Counted from the stretch's first letter, positions 9,102-17,498 are shown. The stretch is 64,000 nucleotides of DNA from Halomonas sp. HAL1 (GCF_030544485.1 NZ_CP130610.1:186001-250000), one strand, 5' to 3'. Notes: generated by a model from the sequence alone, not told the origin. Numbers and translations: made by a program.

Positions 9102-10130
9102 ATGCGAAAAGTTGAAGAGATCTATTGGTTGCGCGCTTACGGCTGTATAGCCGTTTTTTTGTTTCATTTATTAGATCACGTCAATCAGCGCCTTGATAAT
9201 GTCGCCACTGATTTAATGCGCCTGCCGCTGGTGCTGGGTACGCCAATCTTTTTGTTTATATCGGTCTTTGTGTTTGCTGTTCGCTACGATAAATCCGTGC
9301 CGGAGGGGTTTCTTACTCAGCGTGTAAAGTATGTGATGGTGCCGTACTTTGTGTATGGCTTTATTTATTCCACCGCTGAGTGGTTAAGCCAACAGGCGTC
9401 GGATGAGCCGGTGGGGTTCGTGGCTAATGCTATCGAGTATTACGTTTATGCGGGCTGGCATGGCTATTTTTTGATCATTGCGATGCAGTTTTACGTGGCT
9501 TATTGGCTGTTTACCCGCTGGCAGCTGTGGCGCTTGAATCCGGTGCCATGGCTGTGGGGTGCCTGCGTTATCAGCATGGCGTATTGGGGGCTGGCTTATT
9601 GGTTTGATGTTGATTTGCCCGGCTACCTGCTGTGGATCGCCCCGTTGGGGTGGATCTATGTGTTTTTCCTGGCGCTGGTGCTAGTGCGCTATTACCCGCT
9701 AGCCCCAGAGGGCGTCCTTACTGAGCGGCCCACCTGGATGCAGCAATTGGCGCACCCAGCGTGGTTGGTGCTGTTGGTGGCGCTAATTATAGCGGCGACG
9801 TTTGCGGGGTGGCTGGCGTTTTCATCCAAAGAGGTGTGGGTGATTCCGTTCTTCGTGCTGTTTACGCTTTGTGCCATGCGTTATTTGGCTGGGCGCCAGG
9901 CGCCGTTGTGGGTACGCCACATCAATGCGTATTCGTTTGGGATTTACTTGGCCCACCCCATGTTCTTTGTGCTTGCCGATCTGGTGATTGAGCCTTTTTC
10001 GTTGCCGATTGGCGTGTATGCGCTGGTACTCATCGTCGTGGGGCTCGTCGGGTCGGTGGCCCTTAATAAATTGGCGAATACCACCACGCTGGGAGCGATG
10101 CTGTTCGGCAAGCGCTTGAAGGTACGTTAA
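9102..10130 (+). CDS. Membrane acyltransferase family 3 protein
   Basis: A 342-residue polytopic protein with about ten hydrophobic segments. The N-terminus, EEIYWLRAYGCIAVFLFHLL, carries the family's early R and H residues that are thought to act in acyl transfer. Acyltransferase-3 proteins move acetyl or other acyl groups from the cytoplasm onto sugars or lipids outside the inner membrane. GGGAGG precedes the ATG. The next gene, convergent on the other strand, resembles a glycosyltransferase, so a role in surface glycan decoration is plausible but not shown. Confidence 0.85.
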   Translation: MRKVEEIYWLRAYGCIAVFLFHLLDHVNQRLDNVATDLMRLPLVLGTPIFLFISVFVFAVRYDKSVPEGFLTQRVKYVMVPYFVYGFIYSTAEWLSQQASDEPVGFVANAIEYYVYAGWHGYFLIIAMQFYVAYWLFTRWQLWRLNPVPWLWGACVISMAYWGLAYWFDVDLPGYLLWIAPLGWIYVFFLALVLVRYYPLAPEGVLTERPTWMQQLAHPAWLVLLVALIIAATFAGWLAFSSKEVWVIPFFVLFTLCAMRYLAGRQAPLWVRHINAYSFGIYLAHPMFFVLADLVIEPFSLPIGVYALVLIVVGLVGSVALNKLANTTTLGAMLFGKRLKVR

Positions 10131-10166
10131 TGGGAAAACGTTAGTGCATAAGTCGAAAGGCACGGC

Positions 10167-10790
10167 TTACCGCTTCGATGTGTAAGCGAGATCCGGGTCG
10201 TTAGGCAGTATGGCGGGCGTGTGTTCATCCGCTTGGCTAAGCAAGCGGCCGCTGTACGTTTTTAGGCGAGTGGGGCAGTCATGCAAGCGCTGTAAAAAAT
10301 CGTCAATCGCGCTGCCGTCATCCAGCTCGGGATCAAATCCACCCAGGCGCTCAAGCCAGACCCGCCTGACGGCTATGTAGGGCGGTAACAGCAGCGTGCT
10401 TGCCAATAAGCGGCGCAGGATGCGTTTGGACAATGACGGCTGAGCAAGGCCAACAATTAAGGCATCAAGGCTGTAGGTGTTTAATTGCGGGTAGAGTGAG
10501 CCCCATAGGCTGGCAGGCAGTGGCTGTTTCTGCAGTGCAATAATTAACCACTCAGCTTGGCTGGCAAAGGCTGCTTTATTGAGGCGTGCGCCTAGTGGTA
10601 GCTTGGGGGTGATCAAACAATGAGTGTGGTAACGCTGCTCAATCGAGCTGAGACGCGCATGGGCTTGCGTGCTCGTTACCAAAATGGGCAGCAAGTGGTC
10701 GGCTACGCCAGAATCACGTATGGATTTTAAGTGGCGTGGCAACATGTTACCCGTCACCATGGCATCAACGATAAAGCAAACCGATCCCAT
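10167..10790 (-). CDS. Glycosyltransferase-like protein (GT2-type C-terminal half), divergent
   Basis: A 207-residue protein. The segment PPYIAVRRVWLERLGGFDPELDDGSAIDDFLQRL resembles the acceptor-site region of family 2 glycosyltransferases (RR...GGFD...ED/DDxxxRL). The N-terminal third does begin like a GT-A fold (MGSVCFIVDAMVTGNMLPRHL), but no clear DxD sugar-nucleotide motif is visible. It may be a shortened or degenerate transferase. Its promoter side faces the long glnA upstream region. Substrate and activity are unknown. Confidence 0.6.
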   Translation of the reverse strand: MGSVCFIVDAMVTGNMLPRHLKSIRDSGVADHLLPILVTSTQAHARLSSIEQRYHTHCLITPKLPLGARLNKAAFASQAEWLIIALQKQPLPASLWGSLYPQLNTYSLDALIVGLAQPSLSKRILRRLLASTLLLPPYIAVRRVWLERLGGFDPELDDGSAIDDFLQRLHDCPTRLKTYSGRLLSQADEHTPAILPNDPDLAYTSKR

Positions 10791-10907
10791 TTGCCGACTC
10801 CGATTGTGAGCAAATCTATCAAATTGTAATTTATTGTAGTAGCTGGCTTATTTGCGTAGCAAGTAAAAAAACTTGCGAGCCAAAAAAGAGGGGTCATTAT
10901 TATTAAT

Positions 10908-10922
10908 GCACTTAATTGGCGC
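10908..10922. promoter_or_regulatory. NtrC-type box 1 upstream of glnA
   Basis: GCAC-TTAATTG-GCGC has the 4-7-4 dyad spacing of the NtrC consensus GCAC-N7-GTGC. Its centre is at 10915, about 31 bp from the second box. It is a candidate enhancer site for the phosphorylated NtrC encoded in this window. Confidence 0.65.
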
Positions 10923-10938
10923 GTAAGACATTATTTTT

Positions 10939-10953
10939 GCTCTGTATTGGTGC
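10939..10953. promoter_or_regulatory. NtrC-type box 2 upstream of glnA
   Basis: GCTC-TGTATTG-GTGC has the same 4-7-4 layout with one mismatch in the left half. Its centre is at 10946, about three helical turns from box 1, so two NtrC dimers could bind the same DNA face. Confidence 0.6.
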
Positions 10954-11083
10954 GCCATGGCTTTCTTAAACAGCTTCCGAACCTGTATTTAGCCGCTTTG
11001 CGTCATCAAGAGGCATCCTGATCCACTTTTTAACAGTTATAAAACAATTGGTTGCTGTTTTTCTATGCCATATTGGTGCAGAG

Positions 11084-11100
11084 TTGGCATGCTCTCTGCA
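11084..11100 (+). promoter_or_regulatory. Sigma-54 promoter of glnA
   Basis: TTGGCATG-CTCT-CTGCA carries GG and GC at -24 and -12 with the required spacing (consensus TTGGCACG-N4-TTGCA). An overlapping weaker candidate, TTGGTGCAGAGTTGGCA, lies at 11073-11089. Transcription would start near 11111. The NtrC-type boxes lie about 165 and 195 bp upstream. Confidence 0.7.
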
Positions 11101-11323
11101 TTATATTTGCAAGCGGCTAGCGGGCCGTAGGCATAAGTCCTACGACGTGCTAAAACGATAGCCGGTTTGAAATGCTCGCTGAGCGATTTGTTCACTAATG
11201 TCAGGCAAACGTTGAGCGAACAAGAATGACAAACGTGCGGTTTAGCGCGTATTTTGTCGAACAACACATTTATCGGTAGCTTACAGTCGTTAGCTTTAAG
11301 CCACGCTCATACCGGAGGACTCT

Positions 11324-12730
11324 ATGTCAGCCAAGACTCTCGCGCTAATTGAAGAACATGATGTTAAGTGGGTAGATCTGCGTTTCACCGACACTCGCGG
11401 TAAAGAACAGCACGTTACTGTGCCTGCTCGCGATGTGAACGAAGAATTCTTTGAGAATGGCCAGATGTTTGATGGCTCTTCTATCGAAGGCTGGAAGGGC
11501 ATCAACGAATCCGACATGATTCTGCGCCCGGAAGATGGCACTGGCTATCTCGACCCCTTCACCGAAGATGCGACGCTGGTTCTGCGCTGCGACATCATCG
11601 AGCCGGCCACTATGCAGGGCTACGATCGTGATCCGCGCTCCATCGCTAAGCGCGCTGAAGCTTATCTAGAGTCTACTGGCCTGGGCGACACCGCGTTTTT
11701 CGGTCCTGAGCCTGAATTCTTTATCTTTGACGAAGTACATTGGAAGTCTGACATTCAGGGCTCCATGTACAAAATCACCTCCGATGAAGGCGCATGGGCG
11801 ACCAATAGCCAAGTAGAAGGCGGCAACCTGGGCCACCGCCCGCGCGTTAAAGGCGGCTACTTCCCGGTTCCCCCGGTTGATAGCTTCCACGATATTCGTG
11901 GCGCGATGTGTAACACCCTGGAAGCGATTGGCCAGACTGTCGAGGTTCACCACCACGAAGTTGCCAACGCGGGTCAGAACGAAATCGGCGTTAAATTCAA
12001 CACGCTGGTGAAAAAAGCTGACGAAGTTCAGGAAATGAAGTACGTGATCCACAATGTGGCGCACGCGTATGGCAAAACGGCGACCTTTATGCCGAAGCCG
12101 CTGGTAGGCGACAACGGTTCTGGTATGCACGTTCACCAGTCGTTCTGGAAGGGTGGTGAGAACCAGTTCGCCGGTGACGAGTACGCTGGCCTGTCTGAAA
12201 TGGCGCTTTTCTACATCGGCGGCATCATCAAGCATGCCCGTGCCCTAAACGCCTTTACTAACGCTTCTACCAACTCGTACAAGCGTCTGGTACCTGGCTT
12301 TGAAGCGCCGGTAATGCTGGCCTACAGTGCTCGTAACCGTTCTGCCTCTATCCGTATTCCTTACACCGCTAGCCCGAAAGGCAAGCGTGTTGAGGCTCGC
12401 TTCCCTGATCCGACTGCCAACCCGTACCTGGCATTCTCTGCCATGTTGATGGCGGGTATCGACGGTATCAAGAACAAGATTCATCCTGGCGATGCTATGG
12501 ATAAAAACCTGTACGACCTGCCGCCAGAAGAAGGCAAGTTAGTACCGACCGTAGCACACAGCCTGGATCAAGCACTGGAAGCTCTCGACGCAGACCGTGC
12601 GTTCCTGACCGAAGGTGGCGTGTTCACCGACGAAATGATCGATGCCTACATCGAGCTCAAGATGGAAGAAGTGGAGCGTATCCGTATGACGACGCATCCC
12701 ATCGAGTTTGATATGTACTACAGCTGCTAA
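11324..12730 (+). CDS. glnA: Glutamine synthetase type I
   Basis: A 468-residue enzyme that condenses ammonia and glutamate to glutamine using ATP. It is the main nitrogen-assimilation step at low ammonium and forms a cytoplasmic dodecamer. Signatures include [17 protein letters not shown], the metal-binding [11 protein letters not shown], the catalytic [16 protein letters not shown] and [10 protein letters not shown], and [10 protein letters not shown]. In the last motif Tyr397 is the adenylylation site, at exactly the E. coli position. GGAGG precedes the ATG. A sigma-54 promoter with NtrC-type boxes lies upstream, and ntrBC follow after one small gene, the usual gammaproteobacterial layout. 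Intact. Confidence 0.98.
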   Translation: MSAKTLALIEEHDVKWVDLRFTDTRGKEQHVTVPARDVNEEFFENGQMFDGSSIEGWKGINESDMILRPEDGTGYLDPFTEDATLVLRCDIIEPATMQGYDRDPRSIAKRAEAYLESTGLGDTAFFGPEPEFFIFDEVHWKSDIQGSMYKITSDEGAWATNSQVEGGNLGHRPRVKGGYFPVPPVDSFHDIRGAMCNTLEAIGQTVEVHHHEVANAGQNEIGVKFNTLVKKADEVQEMKYVIHNVAHAYGKTATFMPKPLVGDNGSGMHVHQSFWKGGENQFAGDEYAGLSEMALFYIGGIIKHARALNAFTNASTNSYKRLVPGFEAPVMLAYSARNRSASIRIPYTASPKGKRVEARFPDPTANPYLAFSAMLMAGIDGIKNKIHPGDAMDKNLYDLPPEEGKLVPTVAHSLDQALEALDADRAFLTEGGVFTDEMIDAYIELKMEEVERIRMTTHPIEFDMYYSC

Positions 12731-12750
12731 TCAGCGCTTTTAGCACCTAG

Positions 12751-12780
12751 CTGTTACCATCACCCTCGCGGTGGTAACAG
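12751..12780. other. Hairpin in the glnA 3' region
   Basis: CTGTTACCA (12751-12759) pairs perfectly with TGGTAACAG (12772-12780). It lies between the glnA stop and the terminator, has no U-tract of its own, and may protect the 3' end. Confidence 0.55.
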
Positions 12781-12797
12781 TTGATAAAAATAGTATC

Positions 12798-12821
12798 AAA
12801 ACCCCGCTTCGGCGGGGTTTT
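12798..12821 (+). terminator. Rho-independent terminator after glnA
   Basis: AAAACCCCGC and GCGGGGTTTT form a perfect 10-bp stem around the tetraloop TTCG, ending in a T-run. It separates glnA from the DUF4124 gene and ntrBC, implying that ntrBC need their own promoter. Confidence 0.93.
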
Positions 12822-12857
12822 GTCGTTATTGAGGTTGTGACAAGTGTGAGGAGCAGT

Positions 12858-13406
12858 ATGGGTAAGCTAACCACGTGCGCGATTAGCTTCTTGATGGTCG
12901 CTGCACTGGGCATCGGGGCGGCCATCATTTCAGGTGCGGCTTTCGGGCAAACGGTTTTCAGGGTCATTGATGAGCACGGCAATGTTACGTTTACCGATAA
13001 CCCTGGCCGCGGCGGGGAGGCGTTGGAATTGGCACCGTTACCAAGCCTGCCGCCTGGGTTAAGCGCGGCTACGGCCAGGGTGGCCACGCCCGCTACTGGG
13101 CGCCCACGTGGCAAGCCAGGGCAGCCTTTTATGCCTTATGACCACTTTTCGATTGCGCTGCCCCAGCAAGGCGCACGGCTGCCGGAGCGAAGCACCGCGG
13201 TGGAAGTGGCCATTGCGCCTCCGCTACGCGATGACCACCAAGTGCGGCTGATAGTGAATGGAGAGATTAGCCAGACCGCGCTGCACAGTGATGTTTTCTG
13301 GTTAACAGGGCTTCCTGCGGGGCAGCACGAGCTTCAAGCAGAGCTATTGGATAGTAGTCAGCGTTTACAGCACCGTACGCCCGCGGTGACCATTACGGTG
13401 CCTTAG
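12858..13406 (+). CDS. Exported DUF4124 domain protein
   Basis: 182 residues from the ATG at 12858, which follows GAGGAG. The longer frame from 12771 would begin inside the glnA hairpin and is rejected. The N-terminus has a signal peptide (LTTCAISFLMVAALGIGAA, probable cleavage near AAFGQ), followed by the DUF4124 core VFRVIDEHGNVTFTDNP. The rest is a predicted beta-rich domain (VRLIVNGEISQTALHSDVFW, then LPAGQHELQAELLD). A DUF4124 gene between glnA and ntrB is common in related gammaproteobacteria. The function is unknown; it is probably periplasmic. Confidence 0.85.
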   Translation: MGKLTTCAISFLMVAALGIGAAIISGAAFGQTVFRVIDEHGNVTFTDNPGRGGEALELAPLPSLPPGLSAATARVATPATGRPRGKPGQPFMPYDHFSIALPQQGARLPERSTAVEVAIAPPLRDDHQVRLIVNGEISQTALHSDVFWLTGLPAGQHELQAELLDSSQRLQHRTPAVTITVP

Positions 13407-13429
13407 GCCGGGTGGTTGAAATCTCGAAT

Positions 13430-13444
13430 GCACTAAATTGGTGC
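13430..13444. promoter_or_regulatory. NtrC box 1 upstream of ntrBC
   Basis: GCAC-TAAATTG-GTGC matches the NtrC consensus GCAC-N7-GTGC exactly. It lies about 130 bp before the predicted start of transcription and its centre is 32 bp from the second box. Confidence 0.8.
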
Positions 13445-13461
13445 GGTTATGGAGGCATTTG

Positions 13462-13476
13462 GCGCGGTGATTGCGC
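13462..13476. promoter_or_regulatory. NtrC-type box 2 upstream of ntrBC
   Basis: GCGC-GGTGATT-GCGC keeps the 4-7-4 layout with A-to-G and T-to-C changes in the half-sites. The centre is at 13469. The same bases (13459-13475) also fit a sigma-54 promoter, TTGGCGCG-GTGA-TTGCG, so either or both readings may hold. Confidence 0.6.
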
Positions 13477-13540
13477 TAAAACGATCCATCTTCTTTTATG
13501 GCTATGCCCGCAAGCCGTGCAACTAGGCATAAATGCATAA

Positions 13541-13557
13541 TTGGCGCGCTTTTTGCA
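13541..13557 (+). promoter_or_regulatory. Sigma-54 promoter of ntrBC
   Basis: TTGGCGCG-CTTT-TTGCA is a near-consensus -24/-12 element about 71-87 bp before the ntrB start. It lies about 100 bp downstream of the perfect NtrC box, the classical enhancer distance, which predicts autoregulation of ntrBC. Confidence 0.8.
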
Positions 13558-13627
13558 GTTCCCTCATTGATTATCCACCTGTAGGTCTGCAACGGCGATG
13601 GAAGACGTAATTTCTCAGGACACCACC

Positions 13628-14689
13628 ATGCATCAGCGTTTGCTTGAACATCTCACCACGGCGGTACTGCTGCTGGACGGCGAGCTGCGTGTGCGCTGGA
13701 TGAACCCTGCCGCTGAAGCCTTACTAGCGGTTAGCTTAAGCCGCGTTCACGGCATCAGCCTAGATACGCTTCTGGGCGGTGTTGACAGCATCGATGAGGT
13801 ATTGGCTAAAGCGCGGGATGCGTTTCATCCTTACACCCAGCGAGAAGCGCGTATTACGCCGCTGAACAGTGAGCCGCTGACGGTCGACTACACCGTGACG
13901 CCGCTATCGGACGACGAGTTACTGTTAGAAGTGGAGCCGCGGGATCGGTTAATGCAGATCTCGCGTGAAGAGGCGCTGACCACTCGCCAAGAAACCATCA
14001 AGATATTGGCCCGTGGGCTTGCTCACGAAGTGAAAAACCCACTCGGTGGGATTCGTGGTGCTGCACAGCTGTTAGAACGGGATTTAGACGATCCGGCGCT
14101 GCGCGAATATACCCATATCATTGTGGAAGAGGTGGATCGGCTGCGCGACTTGGTCGACTCCATGCTGGGCCCTAACCGTGTGCTTAAGCATGAGCCGGTC
14201 AATATTCACCGGGTGTTGGAGCGTGTACGCGCGCTGTTAATTGCCGAGCATCCCAGCGTTGTTATTAGCCGCGATTATGACCCCAGTTTGCCCGACCTTT
14301 CCGGCGATGAATCGCAGATGATTCAAGCGGTCCTCAACGTTGCACGTAACGCCGTGCAAGCCATGAGCGATGCGCAAACCCCTGAACCTACCTTAATACT
14401 GCGCACCCGCGCCCGGCGTCAGTTTACCCTCGGAGCGGAACGCCACCGTTTAGTCAGTGAAGTCTCGGTGATTGATAACGGCCCAGGCATCCCCGATACG
14501 CTGCAGGAAACGCTGTTCTATCCGATGGTATCAGGACGCGCTGAAGGCAGCGGCCTTGGGTTATCGATCGCCCAGTCGATTTTGCACCAACATCAAGGAT
14601 TGATCGAATGCGACTCACGACCCGGACATACCGAATTTCGTTTACTGATTCCATTGGTAATAATTTTACCGGAGAAGCGTCATGACTGA
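13628..14689 (+). CDS. ntrB: Nitrogen regulation sensor histidine kinase NtrB
   Basis: The ATG at 13628 is preferred because CAGGA lies 7 nt before it. An ATG ten codons upstream (13598) has no obvious ribosome site but is possible. The product is about 353 residues and lacks membrane segments, like NtrB. It has an N-terminal PAS domain (LLDGELRVRWMNPAAEALL), the phosphorylation motif LAHEVKNPLGGIRGAAQLL, and an ATPase domain with N-box NVARNAVQAM, DNGPGIP and GSGLGLSIAQ. NtrB phosphorylates NtrC when nitrogen is limiting, under PII control. It overlaps ntrC by 8 nt. Confidence 0.95.
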   Translation: MHQRLLEHLTTAVLLLDGELRVRWMNPAAEALLAVSLSRVHGISLDTLLGGVDSIDEVLAKARDAFHPYTQREARITPLNSEPLTVDYTVTPLSDDELLLEVEPRDRLMQISREEALTTRQETIKILARGLAHEVKNPLGGIRGAAQLLERDLDDPALREYTHIIVEEVDRLRDLVDSMLGPNRVLKHEPVNIHRVLERVRALLIAEHPSVVISRDYDPSLPDLSGDESQMIQAVLNVARNAVQAMSDAQTPEPTLILRTRARRQFTLGAERHRLVSEVSVIDNGPGIPDTLQETLFYPMVSGRAEGSGLGLSIAQSILHQHQGLIECDSRPGHTEFRLLIPLVIILPEKRHD

Positions 14690-16109
14690 GGCTACACGTA
14701 CAGATGTTGCGCGGGTGGTGATTGTCGATGACGACCGCGCTATCCGCTGGGTGCTGGAGCGCGCCTTGGCGCAGCCCGATCTCGACGTTGAGTGTATTGA
14801 GCGTGCAGATACAGCCCTTGCGCGTTTACTGGAAAGCCCTCCCGACGTGCTGGTCACCGACATTCGTATGCCAGGCATCGACGGCCTGGACTTAATGGCG
14901 AGAGTACGCGAGGCGCACCCCGATCTACCGGTGATCGTGATGACCGCGCACTCCGACCTAGACAGCGCCGTCGCCTCCTATCAGGGCGGGGCGTTTGAAT
15001 ACTTGCCCAAACCGTTTGACGTTGATGAAGCCCTGGCACTGGTGCGCCGCGCCGTGGCACATGCCCGTGAACGCCAACGCCCGGTCGCCGTGCCTGAAGG
15101 CTTAAACGCTGAGATTATCGGTGAAGCGCCTGCGATGCAGGAGGTGTTTCGCGCCATTGGCCGCCTTTCTCACTCGCATATCACGGTGTTAATCAACGGG
15201 GAGTCGGGGACGGGTAAAGAGCGCGTTGCCCAGGCGCTACATCAGCATAGCCCGCGTGCCGGTAAACCCTTTATTGCGTTGAACATGGCGGCTATTCCTC
15301 GCGATTTGATCGAATCGGAGCTGTTTGGCCATGAGAAGGGTGCTTTTACGGGCGCGGCGCAGCAGCGCCAAGGGCGGTTTGAGCAGTCCAACGGCGGCAC
15401 GCTGTTTTTAGATGAAATAGGCGATATGCCATCGGAAACCCAAACACGGCTGTTGCGCGTGCTGGCGGATGGTGAGTTCTATCGCGTCGGGGGGCATACG
15501 CCGGTCAAAGTGGACGTGCGAATCATCGCCGCTACGCACCAAAATCTAGAAGTATTGGTCGAAGATGGCCGCTTCCGGGAGGATTTGTTCCACCGCCTGA
15601 ACGTGATCCGTATTCACCTGCCGAAACTAGCTGAAAGGCGCGAAGATATACCGCGTTTAACCCGGCACTTTCTGGCCGAAGCGGCGAAAGAGCTGACTAC
15701 CGATATCAAAGTGCTGACCAGTGAAGCGGAAGCCCACCTAACGCGCTTGCCGTGGCCCGGTAACGTGCGGCAGTTGGAAAATATCTGCCGGTGGCTGACG
15801 GTTATGGCGTCGGGCCGTGAAATCCTTGTTGAAGATCTACCGCCGGAACTGCGCTCGCCAAGCGCTTCCGAAAGTAGTGCCCATGGAGATTGGCGTACTG
15901 CATTTCGCGACTGGGCGGATCATGCCTTGGCCGAAGGCCATACCCATCTTTTGGAAGAAGCGGTACCCGATTTTGAGCGGATTCTGATTGAAACCGCTTT
16001 AAAGCATACCGGTGGACGCAAAGGTGAAGCCGCTGAACTGCTTGGCTGGGGGCGTAATACGCTGACCCGAAAATTAAAAACGCTGCTGCCAGCACTGGCT
16101 GACGAGTAG
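14682..16109 (+). CDS. ntrC: Nitrogen regulation response regulator NtrC (sigma-54 activator)
   Basis: 475 residues in three domains. The receiver (about 1-125) has phospho-acceptor D60 in VLVTDIRMPG. The AAA+ domain (about 145-385) has Walker A GESGTGKE, the sigma-54-contacting GAFTGA loop, Walker B GGTLFLDEIGDMP, and the arginine-finger region. The C-terminal Fis-type helix-turn-helix is RKGEAAELLGWGRNTLTRKL. It activates sigma-54 promoters from upstream enhancers, and matching boxes are seen before ntrBC and glnA here. It is translationally coupled to ntrB by an 8-nt overlap. Confidence 0.97.
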   Translation: MTEATRTDVARVVIVDDDRAIRWVLERALAQPDLDVECIERADTALARLLESPPDVLVTDIRMPGIDGLDLMARVREAHPDLPVIVMTAHSDLDSAVASYQGGAFEYLPKPFDVDEALALVRRAVAHARERQRPVAVPEGLNAEIIGEAPAMQEVFRAIGRLSHSHITVLINGESGTGKERVAQALHQHSPRAGKPFIALNMAAIPRDLIESELFGHEKGAFTGAAQQRQGRFEQSNGGTLFLDEIGDMPSETQTRLLRVLADGEFYRVGGHTPVKVDVRIIAATHQNLEVLVEDGRFREDLFHRLNVIRIHLPKLAERREDIPRLTRHFLAEAAKELTTDIKVLTSEAEAHLTRLPWPGNVRQLENICRWLTVMASGREILVEDLPPELRSPSASESSAHGDWRTAFRDWADHALAEGHTHLLEEAVPDFERILIETALKHTGGRKGEAAELLGWGRNTLTRKLKTLLPALADE

Positions 16110-16217
16110 AGGCTAAGCACCGGTCAGTAAACGTTCATGACGGCTAATGTAGTGATGTAATGGTGTGTCGTGAGGCGCGCATTGGCGCGTTTGCCAGTGC
16201 CCTAGGCTGAGCGGTCG

Positions 16218-16385
16218 TTACTGCTCAAGGCGTCTGATCTCAGCCAATATCGCCTCAGCTTCTTCAGTAAGGGTGGCATTGGCGCGCATATCGCCGTTAC
16301 GAGACGCTTCCATCGCGGCTTGCAGTTTACGCTCATAATTTTGCTGAAGTTTCTTTTTGGGGTCGCGCTTAAACATGCCAAACAT
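16218..16385 (-). CDS. Small DUF6435-type protein
   Basis: 55 residues, MFGMFKRDPKKKLQQNYERK onward, then EASRNGDMRANATLTEEAEA. It is a highly charged, probably coiled-coil protein resembling the short DUF6435 family of gammaproteobacteria. The ATG at 16385 has GAGGAG seven bases upstream, so the longer frame reaching 16508 is rejected. It is monocistronic. The function is unknown. Confidence 0.75.
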   Translation of the reverse strand: MFGMFKRDPKKKLQQNYERKLQAAMEASRNGDMRANATLTEEAEAILAEIRRLEQ

Positions 16386-16471
16386 AAGCAATCTCCTCAC
16401 TATCTGGTTTTGGTGTACACCATTTGTATAGGTTTTGATTGCTTGTGTCGAATGTTTGTTTTGGTCAGCGG

Positions 16472-17002
16472 TTATGCGTCGTCCTGAGAGTGCGCGCTGC
16501 ATTGACATAGAAAGCGCTCAAAATCGACCAAAATGGTGTCGAGGCTGGCGTGTAAGCGGTGATCGTCGTCCACCATTCTCAGCGACAGCCGCTGCAGGCG
16601 AGCACGTTCAATCACCGGTTCAGGGGCAACGACATCATCGCGCCAGCCGTGAATAATGTGCGTGTGGCGTGCCTGGATGGTGGGCGACGTTTCAGGGTAG
16701 GCGGCTATGCCTAACGCGGGGGCTAACAAAAAACAGCCTAGAACGGGCTGCTGCGTGCTGACGGCCGCACTTAGCCACCCACCCAGGCTTGAACCTGCCA
16801 ACACACAGTGGGCAGGGTCGTCACCGCGCTCGGCTAACACTTGTAAAAGATGCTGAAGACGTTGCTGGGGCTCTGCCATGCCTCGATAGTCCATCACCAC
16901 GGGCTCACAATCATCTAGTTTTTCAGCAACGCCTTTTAGTGCCTGGATTTTAAGTGCCCCTGGGCCGCTCTCTAGGCCGTGGGATAAGTAAACAGTCATC
17001 AT
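16472..17002 (-). CDS. Alpha/beta hydrolase, YqiA-like esterase
   Basis: About 176 residues, starting at one of three adjacent start codons (17005, 17002 or 16999). LSHGLESGP supplies the oxyanion region, LAGSSLGGWLSA has the nucleophile serine in GSSLGG, GWRDDVVAPE the probable acid, and DDHRLHASL the histidine. Length and layout fit the small UPF0227/YqiA-type esterases. It begins a few bases after the stop of the entericidin-like gene and is likely co-transcribed with it. The substrate is unknown. Confidence 0.8.
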   Translation of the reverse strand: MMTVYLSHGLESGPGALKIQALKGVAEKLDDCEPVVMDYRGMAEPQQRLQHLLQVLAERGDDPAHCVLAGSSLGGWLSAAVSTQQPVLGCFLLAPALGIAAYPETSPTIQARHTHIIHGWRDDVVAPEPVIERARLQRLSLRMVDDDHRLHASLDTILVDFERFLCQCSAHSQDDA

Positions 17003-17007
17003 CACGT

Positions 17008-17139
17008 TTAGCTCGCTGAGCGTTGGATAGCTTCTCCACCCTGTTCGATATCCTCACCAGCACCCCGAATGGTATTGCAACCACTTACCAACAGAAGTGT
17101 AGTCATGACAAGTATGGCAAGCGCAATAGTACGTTTCAT
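17008..17139 (-). CDS. Entericidin-like small lipoprotein
   Basis: 43 residues read directly from the minus strand. It has a lipoprotein signal (MKRTIALAILVMTTLLLVSG) with lipobox LVSGC, so the mature protein starts at Cys21. NTIRGAGEDIEQGGEAIQRS follows, the hallmark of the entericidin EcnA/EcnB family. GAGGA lies 7 nt before the ATG. Entericidins are tiny envelope lipoproteins linked to stationary-phase physiology and proposed as a toxin/antidote pair in E. coli; only one copy is seen here. It precedes the hydrolase gene with almost no gap. Confidence 0.85.
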   Translation of the reverse strand: MKRTIALAILVMTTLLLVSGCNTIRGAGEDIEQGGEAIQRSAS

Positions 17140-17498
17140 AGTGGTTTCCTCGCAGGCATGGGCGTGCGTCAAACATTGATAGAGCTGTCAGGACACTTTT
17201 TAAAGCAAAGTGGGAAGGTTCGTTAGCAAAAATAATCGCTGTTGAACCGTTTCGCCATCATTTTAATGTGTTTCAGCTAGATAGATGTGCCTCAATGAGG
17301 TGTGCTTATGTCGCATGTGCCAGTTCTACACATCAAAAGTGCAGGGAAATTAGCCTGTTTGGAGATTCTGGTTATTTTTAAGCCATTGTTTTTTATTATT
17401 ATTACTGGTTATTGGTATGGATTGGCGCAGTCCCTGCAGCTACTCAGTAGTTGCTTAGAAGTTCAGTTGTTTAGCTCTAGCCGGTAGATAATTGTTAT
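17140..17498. other. Intergenic region upstream of the candidate small RNA
   Basis: No convincing gene. A 61-codon frame at 17302-17487 has no ribosome site and looks like chance. TAGATAAT at 17485-17492 could supply the -10 element for the small RNA, with a weak -35. I found no TGTAAG-N6-CTTACA GacA-type element. Confidence 0.5.

Larger units (their letters stand above)
10791..11323. other. Long regulatory region upstream of glnA
   Basis: 533 bp with no supported gene. It holds two NtrC-type boxes near its left end and a sigma-54 promoter in the middle (listed separately). The remaining 220 bp before glnA would form a long 5' leader if transcription starts at the sigma-54 promoter. A housekeeping promoter closer to glnA is likely but I could not identify one convincingly. 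Confidence 0.7.

Noticed and set aside
10916..10932. TTGGCGCG at 10916 as a sigma-54 promoter of glnA
   Set aside because: The required GC at -12 is absent at the right spacing. The bases are better explained as part of an NtrC-type box.
12771..12857. N-terminal extension of the DUF4124 gene to a GTG at 12771
   Set aside because: It would start inside the glnA hairpin and run through the terminator. The ATG at 12858 has a strong ribosome site and begins a proper signal peptide.
17302..17487. A 61-codon plus-strand frame with a hydrophobic middle
   Set aside because: No ribosome site, unconvincing composition and no conserved motif. It directly precedes the candidate RNA and more likely contains its promoter.
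17281..17498. A GacA-binding palindrome upstream of the candidate Csr RNA
   Set aside because: No sequence close to TGTAAG-N6-CTTACA was found, so GacA control is not claimed.
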